From Osedax symbiont Rs1 (GTDB lineage: Bacteria; Pseudomonadota; Gammaproteobacteria; Pseudomonadales; Balneatricaceae), in NCBI GenBank assembly GCA_000416275.1, contig ASZJ01000119.1:45386-109385 (forward strand): a DNA stretch of 64,000 bases, written 5' to 3'. The notes beneath the pieces are model-generated. The model was not told where the DNA came from and searched no databases. It saw nothing but the letters and a program-made list of their open reading frames with translations. The position numbers and the translations under genes were made by a program. Positions 28,178 to 38,041 of the stretch are shown here, in pieces; within the stretch, counting starts at the first letter, position 1; each line of letters begins with the position of its first letter.

Positions 28178-30307
28178 ATGCTAGAAAAGTCGCTAAAAGT
28201 TCTAAAAGACGTGTTTGGTTATGACGGTTTCAGGGCTGCGCAACAAGAGATTATTCAAAGTGTGGTCGAAGGCCGAGACACTTTGGTTATTATGCCGACC
28301 GGTGGTGGTAAATCTATCTGTTATCAACTGCCAGCGCTATTGAGATCAGGCACTGCAGTGGTCGTATCTCCGCTAATTGCACTGATGCACGACCAAGTGA
28401 CAGCGCTCTCGCAATTAGGCATCAATGCCGCCTACCTTAACTCGTCATTAGATTACAGTATTCAACACGAAGTTGAGCAGCAACTGTTGCGTGGGGAGTT
28501 GGATTTATTATACATCGCCCCCGAGCGATTACTGCAGCCAAAAACCTTCCAGATGTTAGCACAGTGCGATGTCGCTTTAATCGCTATTGATGAAGCGCAC
28601 TGTGTCTCGCAATGGGGCCATGATTTTAGGCCCGAATACCTTAAAATTGCCCAGTTCGCCAACAACTTTCCCAATGCGCCGCGGATCGCTTTAACTGCCA
28701 CCGCCGATTCTCGCACTCAGCTTGAAATTGAACAGCGTCTGGAACTGCGCAATACCAATATTTTCATCCAAGGTTTTGATCGCCCCAACATCCGCTATCG
28801 CATTGGACAAAAAGACCGGGCGAGAGAGCAGTTATTGGCTTTCATTCAATCGGAACACCCGCAAGATGCCGGAATAGTTTACTGCCTCTCTCGCAAGCGG
28901 GTGGAAGAAACCGCTGCCTGGCTCTGCACTAAAGGGTTGAATGCTCTTCCCTATCACGCGGGTCTAGCGGCGAAGTTGAAACAGCATCATCAGCATCGCT
29001 TTTTAACGGAAGACAAGGTGATCATCGTTGCTACGATTGCTTTTGGGATGGGGATAGATAAACCAAATGTGCGTTTTGTTGCCCATTTAGACTTGCCTAA
29101 GAGTATTGAGGCCTACTATCAAGAGACTGGCAGAGCTGGGCGTGACGGACAGCCAGCTAATGCTTGGATGGTGTATGGTTTACAAGATGTGGTGTTCTTG
29201 CGCCAGATGGTAGAGGGCTCTCAGGCGCCGGATGAAATTAAGCAGGTCGAGCGGCAAAAATTGGAAGCGATCCTAGGTTTATGCGAAATTACCAGCTGTC
29301 GGCGACAAGTGCTACTGAGCTATTTTGGTGAAAGTGAACACCAGCCATGTGGCAACTGCGATAATTGCCTACAGCCGGTGCCCGTATGGGATGGCACAGA
29401 AGCTGCGCGCAAAGTACTGTCAGCTGTTTATCGGACCGGACAAAGCTTTGGCGTCAATCATATTGTCGATGTGTTAACCGGTAGCTTGACCGATAAAGTG
29501 ACGCAGTTTAATCATCAAAAATTGTCGATTTGGAATATTGGTAAAGAGCTCAACAAGCAGCAGTGGCGCTCGGTGTTTCGACAGTTAGTTGCCAGAAGCT
29601 ATCTAGGTGTCGACTACGACCGTTTTGGTGTCTTAAAACTGACCGAAAAATGTCGGCCCCTGTTGCGCGGTGAAGAGAGTATAGAATTGCGCGAAGATCT
29701 ACGTAAGCAAACTACGCGCAGTAAATATGATAAAAAGAAAACGGTACAACATAAGCTTGACGCTGATGAGCATGTGTTATGGGAGGCGTTAAGAGCATTG
29801 CGTACCGATTTGGCCAAAGAGCAGGATGTACCTCCCTACATCATATTTCACGATGCCACGCTGATGGAAATGGTGATGTATCGCCCTACTAGTCGCCAGC
29901 AGATGCAAAAAATAAGCGGCATAGGAGAGCGAAAACTGGAACTGTATGGCGATGAGTTTTTAGCCGTGCTCAATGATCAAAATTCGTCGCAGCTAGTTGT
30001 TGATAAACAAAGTGAAGAGTCAATCGTGCTGTTTAAAACCGGGATGTTAATCAGCCAAGTTGCCAGTATGCAAAAGCTCTCAGTCAATGTAATTTACAAT
30101 CATTTAGCGACAGGGATCGCTAAAGGTGAATTAAGTGTCGATGAAGTGGTGGAGCTGCCGGAGTCAGAAATTCAATTAATTGAACAGGAAATACTGCTAT
30201 CGGAGGCGGCGAATGGTCGCGCTCTAAAACCGGTGTTTGAAGCCTTAGATGGAGTGTATGATATAGCGCTGATTCGCTGTGTCAGCATGGGATTGCAACA
30301 CAAGTGA
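28178..30307 (+). CDS. recQ: ATP-dependent DNA helicase RecQ
   Basis: 3'-5' DNA helicase for recombination and repair. Visible parts are Walker A ([18 protein letters not shown]), the DEAH-like [18 protein letters not shown], helicase C motifs ([33 protein letters not shown]), the zinc site (CxxR...CGNCDNC), the RQC winged helix, and an HRDC domain ([15 protein letters not shown]). An extra C-terminal helix-turn-helix region takes it to 709 residues, about 100 more than E. coli RecQ; longer forms are common in related marine bacteria. The ATG at 28178 has GGGGAA upstream. Confidence 0.96.
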   Translation: MLEKSLKVLKDVFGYDGFRAAQQEIIQSVVEGRDTLVIMPTGGGKSICYQLPALLRSGTAVVVSPLIALMHDQVTALSQLGINAAYLNSSLDYSIQHEVEQQLLRGELDLLYIAPERLLQPKTFQMLAQCDVALIAIDEAHCVSQWGHDFRPEYLKIAQFANNFPNAPRIALTATADSRTQLEIEQRLELRNTNIFIQGFDRPNIRYRIGQKDRAREQLLAFIQSEHPQDAGIVYCLSRKRVEETAAWLCTKGLNALPYHAGLAAKLKQHHQHRFLTEDKVIIVATIAFGMGIDKPNVRFVAHLDLPKSIEAYYQETGRAGRDGQPANAWMVYGLQDVVFLRQMVEGSQAPDEIKQVERQKLEAILGLCEITSCRRQVLLSYFGESEHQPCGNCDNCLQPVPVWDGTEAARKVLSAVYRTGQSFGVNHIVDVLTGSLTDKVTQFNHQKLSIWNIGKELNKQQWRSVFRQLVARSYLGVDYDRFGVLKLTEKCRPLLRGEESIELREDLRKQTTRSKYDKKKTVQHKLDADEHVLWEALRALRTDLAKEQDVPPYIIFHDATLMEMVMYRPTSRQQMQKISGIGERKLELYGDEFLAVLNDQNSSQLVVDKQSEESIVLFKTGMLISQVASMQKLSVNVIYNHLATGIAKGELSVDEVVELPESEIQLIEQEILLSEAANGRALKPVFEALDGVYDIALIRCVSMGLQHK

Positions 30308-30328
30308 TAGTGGCGATACGCTGACATC

Positions 30329-30745
30329 ATGCAATATGAACTATGGGGTTTGTTTGCCAGTAGTTTACTGGCTGCCACACTATTGCCAGGGGGCTCGGAA
30401 ATTGGCTTAGCTTGGCTGGTCAGCCAAACGCAGATTCCCATCTGGAAATTACTATTGACAGCCATCGTCGGCAACAGTCTAGGTGGCATCATCACCTTTG
30501 CCAGCGGCTGGCTGATTAGCCGCTATTATCCCGCCAAAATATTTAATCATTCACGGCAATTCAGGGCTAAGCAGTGGCTGCAAAACAAGGGCGCTATACT
30601 GCTAATTTTTTCTTGGCTGCCGATAATCGGCGACCCGCTTTGCCTGCTGGCGGGTTGGTTGAGGCTCAATGCTGTGCAGTGTTGCGCTTTTATTGTCTTA
30701 GGTAAGGCTGCCCGTTACTGGGTGATCGCAGTCTTTTTCGCTTAA
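30329..30745 (+). CDS. yqaA: YqaA family inner-membrane protein (SNARE-associated/DedA-like)
   Basis: A 138-residue membrane protein with the YqaA/COG1238 pattern: ASSLLAATLLPGGSEIGLAW at residues 10-29, AIVGNSLGGIITFASGW, and LPIIGDPLCLLAGWLRL. Members belong to the wider DedA/VTT superfamily, whose proteins act in lipid transport or envelope homeostasis; the specific role is unknown. It begins 21 bases after recQ, so may be co-transcribed. It converges with the EamA gene. Confidence 0.85.
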   Translation: MQYELWGLFASSLLAATLLPGGSEIGLAWLVSQTQIPIWKLLLTAIVGNSLGGIITFASGWLISRYYPAKIFNHSRQFRAKQWLQNKGAILLIFSWLPIIGDPLCLLAGWLRLNAVQCCAFIVLGKAARYWVIAVFFA

Positions 30746-30855
30746 ACTGCGCATAGCAAACACTGCAAGTCGTATCCTGCTAATGGTGTGTCGGCTAACT
30801 AGCTGTGGGAATTTTGCTATTTGATCCTTGTTTACATCATTGGCTCGAGAGTCGT

Positions 30856-31761
30856 TTAGGAAAATAAAAATAGCGCCGCCGTCCCTGATACCGCCAATAT
30901 TGCCCCTATCCAAGCGCTTGCTGCCGGTGGTTTTTTCATTATAAACCACAAGATAGGGAGTGCAACCACCGGTGAAATTGATGAGAGTGTCGATATGATG
31001 CCGGTGTCTCCGCCTTTAAGTCCGAAAAGTAGCAGTGACATACCAAGGCCCATGGCTAAAAATCCGCTGGCGCTTATTTGCAAAAAGTGGCGGGTGTTGA
31101 TGGCCACTTTATTCTGCTTTTGCCGCTTCGGTCGGTAGCTATTAGCTAGGGCGACAGCCCATAGACAAAGCGCGGCAATACCAACTCGCATGGCGCTGGC
31201 TGCGATCGGGTCTATTCCCGACTCCATAGCTGGTCTGATTAAAATTAAACTGATCGCCTGGCAGAGAGCCGAAGAGAGCGTGATGGCGACGGCGATTAAC
31301 AGCCTGCCCTGAGTGTCTTCTAGGGCGTGGGTCTGCTTTCGATTGCGACCAAAGGCGACTGCAATAATAACGCCGCTGGTTATCATTATCGTGCCTATCA
31401 GCACAGAAATAGGCAGCTTTTCATCTAAAAATAACCAACCCAAGAATATGGTAATAGGAGCATTGAGCGCGAAAATAACCGAATTTCGCCGCGGCCCCAT
31501 CCGCTTAAGGCCCCAAAAAAGTAAAGTGTCCCCTAGAAATATTCCGATAAATGAACTGACCACAATTATCAGCCACCAGTCTAAAAGCTCAGGTTGCAAG
31601 CGATCAGTAGCTATAGTGACTGTCGCCAACATTAAAAATACGATCGACATACGCCACATATTAAAGCGTGTAGCGCCTAGCGCCTTGACCGCCTGCACAG
31701 AAAAAAAGGGCGAAAGTGCGAAGCAAATTCCAGCGCCAAGTGCGGCGAGTTGATAAATCAT
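30856..31761 (-). CDS. EamA/DMT family transporter
   Basis: A 301-residue inner-membrane protein with ten predicted helices in two EamA repeats. The first ends near residue 130 (LGWLFLDEKLPISVLIGTIM) and the second near residue 290 (AWIGAILAVSGTAALF). Both repeats have the Gly/Ala-rich family tail. The substrate is unknown; relatives export amino acids or metabolites. The gap 31762-32208 upstream contains no other gene. Confidence 0.88.
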   Translation of the reverse strand: MIYQLAALGAGICFALSPFFSVQAVKALGATRFNMWRMSIVFLMLATVTIATDRLQPELLDWWLIIVVSSFIGIFLGDTLLFWGLKRMGPRRNSVIFALNAPITIFLGWLFLDEKLPISVLIGTIMITSGVIIAVAFGRNRKQTHALEDTQGRLLIAVAITLSSALCQAISLILIRPAMESGIDPIAASAMRVGIAALCLWAVALANSYRPKRQKQNKVAINTRHFLQISASGFLAMGLGMSLLLFGLKGGDTGIISTLSSISPVVALPILWFIMKKPPAASAWIGAILAVSGTAALFLFS

Positions 31762-32208
31762 AAATAGGATCCTAGAAACTAGTTCGTTCAGGTAAACTTA
31801 ACAATGCATACAATATCTTGCTGATAGTGACGCTAAATGTGATGAAAGTCGTTGTGGAATAGTGCGTTTATTTGGTAGAAAAATAAGAAATTATAGCATC
31901 GAGAACGCAGCTTAGCTGCTGTTATTGGCTCAATATAGCGTTGTCTTACAGTCAAAATAAACTTGTTCAATTAAGCTGTTAAAGAAGATTTTTACTTTTT
32001 ATAGGCAGCCATTTCAAACGTTAATCTTTGCTGGTTAATTGTTGAGCAATAAATAAGACAGTGCAGAATATAACAATTTTGACGAGGCTAAAAGTCTAAT
32101 CATCTATATTTGCTATAGTATTTTTTTATACCGGAGTAATAAAAGCGATTGCTAGTGGCGGGGTAGTTGGCTGCTGAAAAAGCGCCAGTGAGTGGGGGAT
32201 TAAGGAGC
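31762..32208. other. Intergenic region upstream of the EamA gene
   Basis: About 450 A+T-rich bases. It contains the EamA promoter region and, at its right side, the apt terminator. No gene, tRNA or repeat was recognised. Confidence 0.35.
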
Positions 32209-32249
32209 TAAAAAAGTGCAGCAATAAACATATCGTCAGCTGCACTTTT
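32209..32249 (-). terminator. Rho-independent terminator after apt
   Basis: On the minus strand the perfect 11-bp stem AAAAGTGCAGC/GCTGCACTTTT has a 16-base loop and runs into a T-tract (AAAAAA at 32210-32215 on the plus strand), about 65 bases after the apt stop. Confidence 0.85.
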
Positions 32250-32314
32250 GGCTTTCTTTATAGTGAATGAGAAGCGTGTATAAAGAGGCGTGAATAATTG
32301 ACCGTTTTCCGCGC

Positions 32315-32857
32315 TTATAATCCTTCGTATGCTAATAAAGTAAAAACCGGAATGCCTGCGTCTTCCAATAATTTAGCACCCTGTAAGTCCGGTAAATTGA
32401 TCATAGCAGCACTTTCAACCACGGAAGCGCCCAGTTTTTTAATTAGAGTGCAAGCCGCTAACAACGTGCCACCGGTGGCGATTAGATCATCAAAGACTAA
32501 CACTTTATCACCGGCAGTCACTGCATCGACTTGCATTTCGATTTCAGCAGTGCCGTACTCTAATTGGTACTCTTGGCGCACGGTTGCACCGGGAAGCTTG
32601 CCTTTCTTTCTCACTAGCACTAAAGGAAGGCCAAGTTGATAAGCCATGATCGAAGCGACTAAAAAACCGCGGGCATCAATACAGGCGATATGGGTGATAT
32701 CCGCATCGATATAACGTTGAATAAAAGCATCAGAAACCATTCTTAGTGCCTTGGGGTCTTTAAAAATAGGAGTGATATCGCGAAACACGACCCCTTCTTC
32801 TGGCCAGTTTTCGATTGATCGAACAACTGATTTTACGTAACATTCATCGAAGGACAT
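32315..32857 (-). CDS. apt: Adenine phosphoribosyltransferase
   Basis: Purine salvage enzyme joining adenine and PRPP to give AMP. The PRPP-binding loop is VLVFDDLIATGGTLLAA near residues 119-135. The early segment PEEGVVFRDITPIFKDP and the flexible loop region RKKGKLPGATVRQEYQLEYG are standard for Apt. At 180 residues it is full length. It is monocistronic with a terminator downstream. Confidence 0.96.
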   Translation of the reverse strand: MSFDECYVKSVVRSIENWPEEGVVFRDITPIFKDPKALRMVSDAFIQRYIDADITHIACIDARGFLVASIMAYQLGLPLVLVRKKGKLPGATVRQEYQLEYGTAEIEMQVDAVTAGDKVLVFDDLIATGGTLLAACTLIKKLGASVVESAAMINLPDLQGAKLLEDAGIPVFTLLAYEGL

Positions 32858-33027
32858 GTAAGAGCCTTAAATCTAAGTAGTGAGAATTGGAGGCAGCTAT
32901 AGCGCTTTATAACTTTTCAAATCGAGGTTATAAAAATCTAGATGCCTTTGCACTATACACCTGACTAGGTGATAGCGCTGTCTTTATTGTCGGTAAATTC
33001 AGCAGTGGGTGCAGGGCCTAAGATTAG

Positions 33028-33771
33028 CTAATCGTTGCTCTTGCCATGGCTCAAATTCAACAGTGCTTTGAAGTTTAGAATTTCAATTTCTTTATTTTCG
33101 ACCACTAAAAAATCACTTTTTTGCAGTCTGGTTAAAACTCGGCTGACCGTTTCCACCGTTAGGCCTAAATAGTTACCAATTTCATTGCGGGACATCGAGA
33201 GTCGAAAACGTGATTCGGAAAAACCTCGGGCTTTGAATCGATTAGAGAGCCGCAGCAAAAAAGTGGCGAGGCGCTCATCCGCACTTTTATTGGCCAGAAG
33301 CTCAAGCATGTGCTGCTCGTTGCAAATTTCCTTGCTCATGGTTTTAAGGATTTGACGGCGCAGTTTTGGCATTCCCGCAGACAAATTATCCAGTTGCTCG
33401 AAATCTACCTGACAGACTGTAGAAGTTTCTAAAATCTTGATTGAATCTTGACAAATTCCAGTATCGATAGCATTGAGACCGATTAAGTCGCCGGGAAAAT
33501 AGAAACCAGTGATGCGCTCTTCGCCATCGCAACTGGTGGTATAAGTTTTTACACTGCCGGTTTTTATGGCGAAAACAGAGCGGAACTTGTCCCCTTGTAC
33601 ACTTAAATTATGGCCTTTAGGTAAGGGCTTACCGCGATCAATTATCTCATCAAGCTTAGACATTTCAGACATATCTAATGAAACCGCCATACACAGAGAA
33701 TTGAGATTACAATTGCAGCAATGTTGACTTGATTTAGACGGTATATTGATGGCTGATATTTTGTGATTCAA
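33028..33771 (-). CDS. fnr: FNR/Anr-type oxygen-sensing regulator
   Basis: Crp-Fnr family transcription factor that binds an oxygen-labile 4Fe-4S cluster and controls anaerobic genes. The N-terminal cluster HCCNCNLNSLC supplies Cys18, Cys21 and Cys27, and Cys120 (TSTVCQVDFEQL) is the expected fourth ligand. The cyclic-nucleotide-like fold is followed by the helix-turn-helix MSRNEIGNYLGLTVETVSRV, with the E--SR DNA-recognition residues of FNR. At 247 residues it is normal length. No clear TTGAT-N4-ATCAA site was seen in its own upstream region. Confidence 0.95.
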   Translation of the reverse strand: MNHKISAINIPSKSSQHCCNCNLNSLCMAVSLDMSEMSKLDEIIDRGKPLPKGHNLSVQGDKFRSVFAIKTGSVKTYTTSCDGEERITGFYFPGDLIGLNAIDTGICQDSIKILETSTVCQVDFEQLDNLSAGMPKLRRQILKTMSKEICNEQHMLELLANKSADERLATFLLRLSNRFKARGFSESRFRLSMSRNEIGNYLGLTVETVSRVLTRLQKSDFLVVENKEIEILNFKALLNLSHGKSND

Positions 33772-34042
33772 ATTTATTACTCAAATTATTGATAGTGTGA
33801 TTTTAACTGATTAGTTCAGCCAATATATTATATAATAACGCTGATTTTACAAAATTCCGAAGTAAATCTCAGCTTTACTTCAATGAATATCAATTAAGTC
33901 TACAATGGCTAATTGTTTGTTAACTGCAGCTGAATGTTTTTCGTGGCGGTCTATAAACTTTACTAATTTGATTGAAAATTAACCTATTGGTCTATGGTTA
34001 TCATTAGTTCTGCAAAAATAGAAATTAAATGAAGAGGTAAGT

Positions 34043-34843
34043 ATGTGTCGTTGGTTGGCGTATTCAGGTGAAGCTATATATTTAGAAAAGTTAATTGAGA
34101 ATCCCTGTAATTCTCTGATTAAACAAAGTTTGCATGCCTCTGAGTCGAAAACAGCGATTAATGGAGACGGATTTGGCTTGGGTTGGTACGGTGAGAAATC
34201 TTATCCTGGAATTTATCGTGAGATACTGCCAGCTTGGGCCGATCAAAATCTGATTAGTTTGTGTCGGCAATTAAGTTCGCAATTATTTTTTGCCCATGTT
34301 CGCGCTTCAACGGGTACTTTTACCAGTCGAGCTAACTGCCATCCGTTCAGTTTCGATAATTGGATGTTCATGCACAATGGTCAAATAGCCGAATATGAGA
34401 AAGTTCGCAGAGACATAGAGAATCTCATTCCCGATCACTACTATTCTGGTCGGGAGGGAACCACGGATAGTGAGGCACTCTTCCTCGCCCTCTATCATTT
34501 TGGATTAAATGAAGACCCTATTGCCGCCGTGTCAAAGCTTTGTAATAAAGTGAATCAATTAATGACCGACAAAGAGATTACTGGGGCGTTTCGATTTACC
34601 GCCAGTTTGAGTGACGGAAAATGCATCTATGCTTTTCGATACTCCTCTGACCGTCGGGCGCCGAGTTTGTATTACAAAAATTCTGAGGGCGGGGTAGTGA
34701 TAGCCTCTGAGCCTCTAGACGTCACTGAAGGTGAGTGGCAGGTAGTAGAGCCGGGAGAGGGGATAAAAATATGTGAACAAAAACAGCTGCAGCATTTTAA
34801 AATGGATATCAGCAAGTGCGAACCCGTCGCTGTGGTTAGCTGA
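34043..34843 (+). CDS. Class II glutamine amidotransferase, YafJ type
   Basis: A 266-residue N-terminal-nucleophile glutaminase domain protein. Cys2 in MCRWLAYSG becomes the catalytic N terminus. Other family residues are NGDGFGLGWYG, FAHVRASTGTFTSRANCHPF and MFMHNGQIAEYEK, and REGTTDSEALF. No synthetase domain is present, so it is a stand-alone amidotransferase of unknown acceptor. It is divergent from fnr with 271 bases between. The ATG has GAAGAGGT upstream. Confidence 0.9.
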   Translation: MCRWLAYSGEAIYLEKLIENPCNSLIKQSLHASESKTAINGDGFGLGWYGEKSYPGIYREILPAWADQNLISLCRQLSSQLFFAHVRASTGTFTSRANCHPFSFDNWMFMHNGQIAEYEKVRRDIENLIPDHYYSGREGTTDSEALFLALYHFGLNEDPIAAVSKLCNKVNQLMTDKEITGAFRFTASLSDGKCIYAFRYSSDRRAPSLYYKNSEGGVVIASEPLDVTEGEWQVVEPGEGIKICEQKQLQHFKMDISKCEPVAVVS

Positions 34844-35410
34844 GCAAGTCTCGCATTTTTCTGCGGGGCGTACCGAAAAATTGACTCGTAGTCAGTGGTT
34901 TTTGCCAGACTTTGGTATGCCAGCAGCCGTTTCTTGATCTTATCAAATTGCCTAAAAGTGACTTGTTAAGGCTGGTTTTCTAATACCTGAATCCGTGATT
35001 TCAAAGTGAATGCAGAGTGTAAGGTATTGGTGCTGCAGTGAAACCAGTGATTCAGGTAATATTGAAGGTTGTTCGGATCAGTGTTCCATGCGGTTAAATT
35101 ATTGGCTCGCTAGCGCAGCAATTCTGCCAGTGTGAAATATGCGGTTAGCGTGAAAATATCTATAGCTTTTTGTCGCACATAACTATTTTAAAGTCGCTGC
35201 TGGATAGCATTCATCGTCACTCATTCAGGTAATAATAAAACTACCCTTATAAATAGAGAAGAAATCTTTAAAAGTCTCACACTGTCTTAGGGCGTCATTG
35301 ATTCAGGTCCGAGCAAGCCACACTCGCCCCTGACGCATAGGCAAGCTGCGGGACTTGTTTCGAGGCTTTTTAGCAGTACTATTTTAGGGTAGCTAACTTA
35401 AGGTGAAAAT
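34844..35410. other. Intergenic region with repeats
   Basis: About 567 bases with no gene. It holds family A copy 2 at 34986-35056. Possible remnants of a third repeat type, with GAGCAAGTC/GACTTGTT ends, lie at 34845-34970 and 35306-35370. ATTCAGG sequences at about 35224 and 35310 may be decayed family A ends. Confidence 0.4.
34986..35056. mobile_element. MITE-like element, family A, short copy 2 (71 bp)
   Basis: The ends CCTGAATCCGTGATTTC and AAACCAGTGATTCAGG form an inverted repeat. It is flanked by perfect 5-bp duplications TAATA at 34981-34985 and 35057-35061. Read on the minus strand it matches both ends of the 160-bp copies, with the middle deleted. Confidence 0.85.
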
Positions 35411-35683
35411 ATGGATGATGCCCAATTAATCGCAGCAGCTGAAATGTCTCCGTGTGTCGGGGTCTGTAAGTCTGACGATATCACTGGTTGGTGTTTTGGC
35501 TGCGGGCGGACTAAGGTCGAGATCAAAGAGTGGTCAAATTATGATGACAGTCGAAGATTAAGCTTAGTCGCGCCGCTGGCAGAGCGGATCGGGCAGTTAG
35601 TTGCTCGCAGAAGAGCGGCAAGAAATAGTGCTAAAACCGGCGGTCGTCGAGGCCGATCCGGCCCCCGTCCTAATAATCAATAA
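35411..35683 (+). CDS. DUF1289 family protein, second copy
   Basis: A 90-residue protein with the DUF1289 motif SPCVGVCKSDDITGWCFGC, then GRTKVEIKEWSNYDD. Four cysteines match those of the protein at 1937-2131, and an additional basic tail of about 30 residues (RRAARNSAKTGGRRGRSGP) might bind nucleic acid. Function is unknown. It has AAGGTGAA before the ATG and is followed 164 bases later by the hydantoinase-like gene. Confidence 0.85.
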   Translation: MDDAQLIAAAEMSPCVGVCKSDDITGWCFGCGRTKVEIKEWSNYDDSRRLSLVAPLAERIGQLVARRRAARNSAKTGGRRGRSGPRPNNQ

Positions 35684-35847
35684 TCGGAGCACCTAACTCC
35701 CAAATTCTATTTATAGAATGGCGCTGTTGAGCACAATCTCTAATTTAGTTGCTGCGTTTGCCTAGCTTAGCGGTGATTATCGAGTGATTCACCAGCTGGG
35801 ATGTGTATGGCTTGTTCGAATTTAAGCTTTTATCTAAGAGAGTCGTT

Positions 35848-37866
35848 ATGTTATATCGGATGGGAATAGACACAGGTGGTACTTATACTGATGCGGTATT
35901 AGTGGATGAGAACAAAGCGGTAGTTGCCACGAGTAAGAGTGTGACTACTCGCCAAGACTTAAGCATCGGGATTGCCAATGCACTGGCCAAATTACCTAAA
36001 AACATGTTGCAAAATATTGAATTAGTCTCGCTATCTACGACATTAACCACCAATTCTGTGGTGGAGGGGCGAGGCGCCGAGGTCTGTGCGTTACTGGTGG
36101 GTTACCATGCTAAACAGCTTCAAAAAAATGCCATATTAGACCTAGTCACAGAGTCTGGGGCAGTGCTTCTAGCCGGTGGGCACGATGCCGTAGGTAATGA
36201 AAAATGTCGATTAGATGAAGACGCAGCACGCCGTGCGATATTGAAATTTAAAGATTCAGTGTCCGCTTTCGCTATATCCAGTGTGTTCGCAACTAGAAAT
36301 TCATCCCACGAGCTTAGATTGCGAGCGCTAGTTGAGGAGTTGACGGGTAAGCCAGTCGCTTGTGGGCATGAATTAGCCAGCAGTTTAGGTGCGCCACAAA
36401 GAGCGTTAACCGCCGTATTAAATGCAAGAATGATCCCCTATATTCAGCAATTAATTAGCTCGATGATTAAAATTTTAGCGCGGCATAAGATCACAGCGCC
36501 TTTAATGATTGTCAAAGGAGACGGCTCTTTAGTCAATATTGACACTGCATTACAACAGCCAGTTGCCACTGTGCTGTCGGGGCCCGCCGCCAGTGTTATA
36601 GGGGCCTGTGCTTTAAGTGGTTTGAAAAATGCGATTGTTGCCGATATGGGTGGTACCACCACTGACATTGCTATTATTACTAACGGTCAGCCGCAGCTGA
36701 GTGCCGATGGGGCGAGGGTGGGGGATTGGCAGCCGATGGTTGAGGCGGTTAAAGTTTTTTGCATTGGACTCGGTGGTGACAGTGAAATTAGTATTAAAGG
36801 TGCTAATGTTTTATGCCTTGGGCCGCGTCGAGTGGTGCCGTTGTGTTTGCTGGCAGATCAATATCCTTGGATTGTAACGCGCCTTAAGCTGCAGCTGGCA
36901 GAATACCCCAACGCCCGCAATAATAAATTTGTAATGGCCGTGGAAACTAATCAAGCAGTGCTCAACAAGCTAACTAGTGATGAATTGAGTGCCTGGGAAA
37001 TTTTAAAGCAAGGGCCTATTGAGCTAGATCAAGCCGTTAATCAAGGGCGAAATTTAGCCAAGTCGCTCGCTAAATTGCAGCGTTTAGGTCTGGCTATCTA
37101 CTCGGGATTTACGCCCACAGATGCAGCCCATGTGCTGGGTCTGAGTGATCATTTAAATAGCGAAGCTGCTGTGCTTGCGGCAAAAATATGGTCGCATCAA
37201 ATGCGCTGTTTGTACGGTATAGGTCGCTGGAAAAAAGATGATGCTATTGCCCCGAGCCAGCAAGTTTATGATTTGGTGATTGAAAATATAAATAAAAGCT
37301 TAATCGAGGCCTGTTTACATCAGTCAGGTAAATTGTCTCAGGCTAAAGCCCGTCAATTGACCCGGTTGCTGAGCGGTTTGATTTTATCCAGCAGCGATTC
37401 GTCAGAAAAACTATTCGAGCTTAATTTTTGTGCCGACTATCCGATAGTGGCAGTCGGTGCACCCGCGGCGAGTTATTATCCTGCAGCCGCCAAGGCGCTG
37501 GGAGTGGCATTGCACTTACCAAAACACGCAGAAGTGGCCAGTGCCGTAGGTGCGGTCATGGGCTCGGTTATTCAGCGCGCTCATGTGACGGTTTCACAGC
37601 CAAGCTATGGTTTGTATCGATTGTACTGGAATCAAACGCCACAGCAGTTTAATGATCTTGACGAGGCGCTGGCGACGGCTGTAGAGCTGGCAAAAGCAGC
37701 GGCGATACGTTTAGCTAGCGCAGCGGGAGCCATCGATATTGAAGTGAGCATCAGTAAAACTAACAATCAAGTTAAGCATGACATCGATGGTGAGCTGTTT
37801 TTAGATTGCCGGGTGAGTGCCACTGCAATCGGTAGGCCTGACTGTCAGAAATTAGTGTTAAATTAA
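35848..37866 (+). CDS. Hydantoinase/oxoprolinase A-subunit-like protein
   Basis: A 672-residue ASKHA-fold ATPase-like enzyme resembling HyuA. The N-terminal domain begins MGIDTGGTYTDAVLVDENKA, and the central domain contains NAIVADMGGTTTDIAIITNG with the second phosphate-binding motif. The catalytic reaction in relatives is ATP-dependent opening of hydantoin or 5-oxoproline rings. No B subunit (HyuB) is adjacent, so the substrate and activity are open. The start at 35848 follows AAGAGAG; an upstream TG-rich frame to 35803 looks non-coding. Confidence 0.87.
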   Translation: MLYRMGIDTGGTYTDAVLVDENKAVVATSKSVTTRQDLSIGIANALAKLPKNMLQNIELVSLSTTLTTNSVVEGRGAEVCALLVGYHAKQLQKNAILDLVTESGAVLLAGGHDAVGNEKCRLDEDAARRAILKFKDSVSAFAISSVFATRNSSHELRLRALVEELTGKPVACGHELASSLGAPQRALTAVLNARMIPYIQQLISSMIKILARHKITAPLMIVKGDGSLVNIDTALQQPVATVLSGPAASVIGACALSGLKNAIVADMGGTTTDIAIITNGQPQLSADGARVGDWQPMVEAVKVFCIGLGGDSEISIKGANVLCLGPRRVVPLCLLADQYPWIVTRLKLQLAEYPNARNNKFVMAVETNQAVLNKLTSDELSAWEILKQGPIELDQAVNQGRNLAKSLAKLQRLGLAIYSGFTPTDAAHVLGLSDHLNSEAAVLAAKIWSHQMRCLYGIGRWKKDDAIAPSQQVYDLVIENINKSLIEACLHQSGKLSQAKARQLTRLLSGLILSSSDSSEKLFELNFCADYPIVAVGAPAASYYPAAAKALGVALHLPKHAEVASAVGAVMGSVIQRAHVTVSQPSYGLYRLYWNQTPQQFNDLDEALATAVELAKAAAIRLASAAGAIDIEVSISKTNNQVKHDIDGELFLDCRVSATAIGRPDCQKLVLN

Positions 37867-38041
37867 CAACTTTTGCCTTATATTAGCGGACCTTAATATT
37901 AAGCGGTTCTGCATTTCGCTATTCAACTACTCAAGTAGGGTGAGCTCTTTATCTGCGCTATTAGAGTAGAATTGCGCTCAGCAAGATCGTCATAAAAGCT
38001 TGCGCTATAAAGCTGCAATTAAAAGTGTTTACGAGGTGGGA

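Noticed and set aside
33772..34042. FNR box controlling fnr or the amidotransferase gene
   Set aside because: TTGAT half-sites occur, but none is paired correctly with ATCAA.
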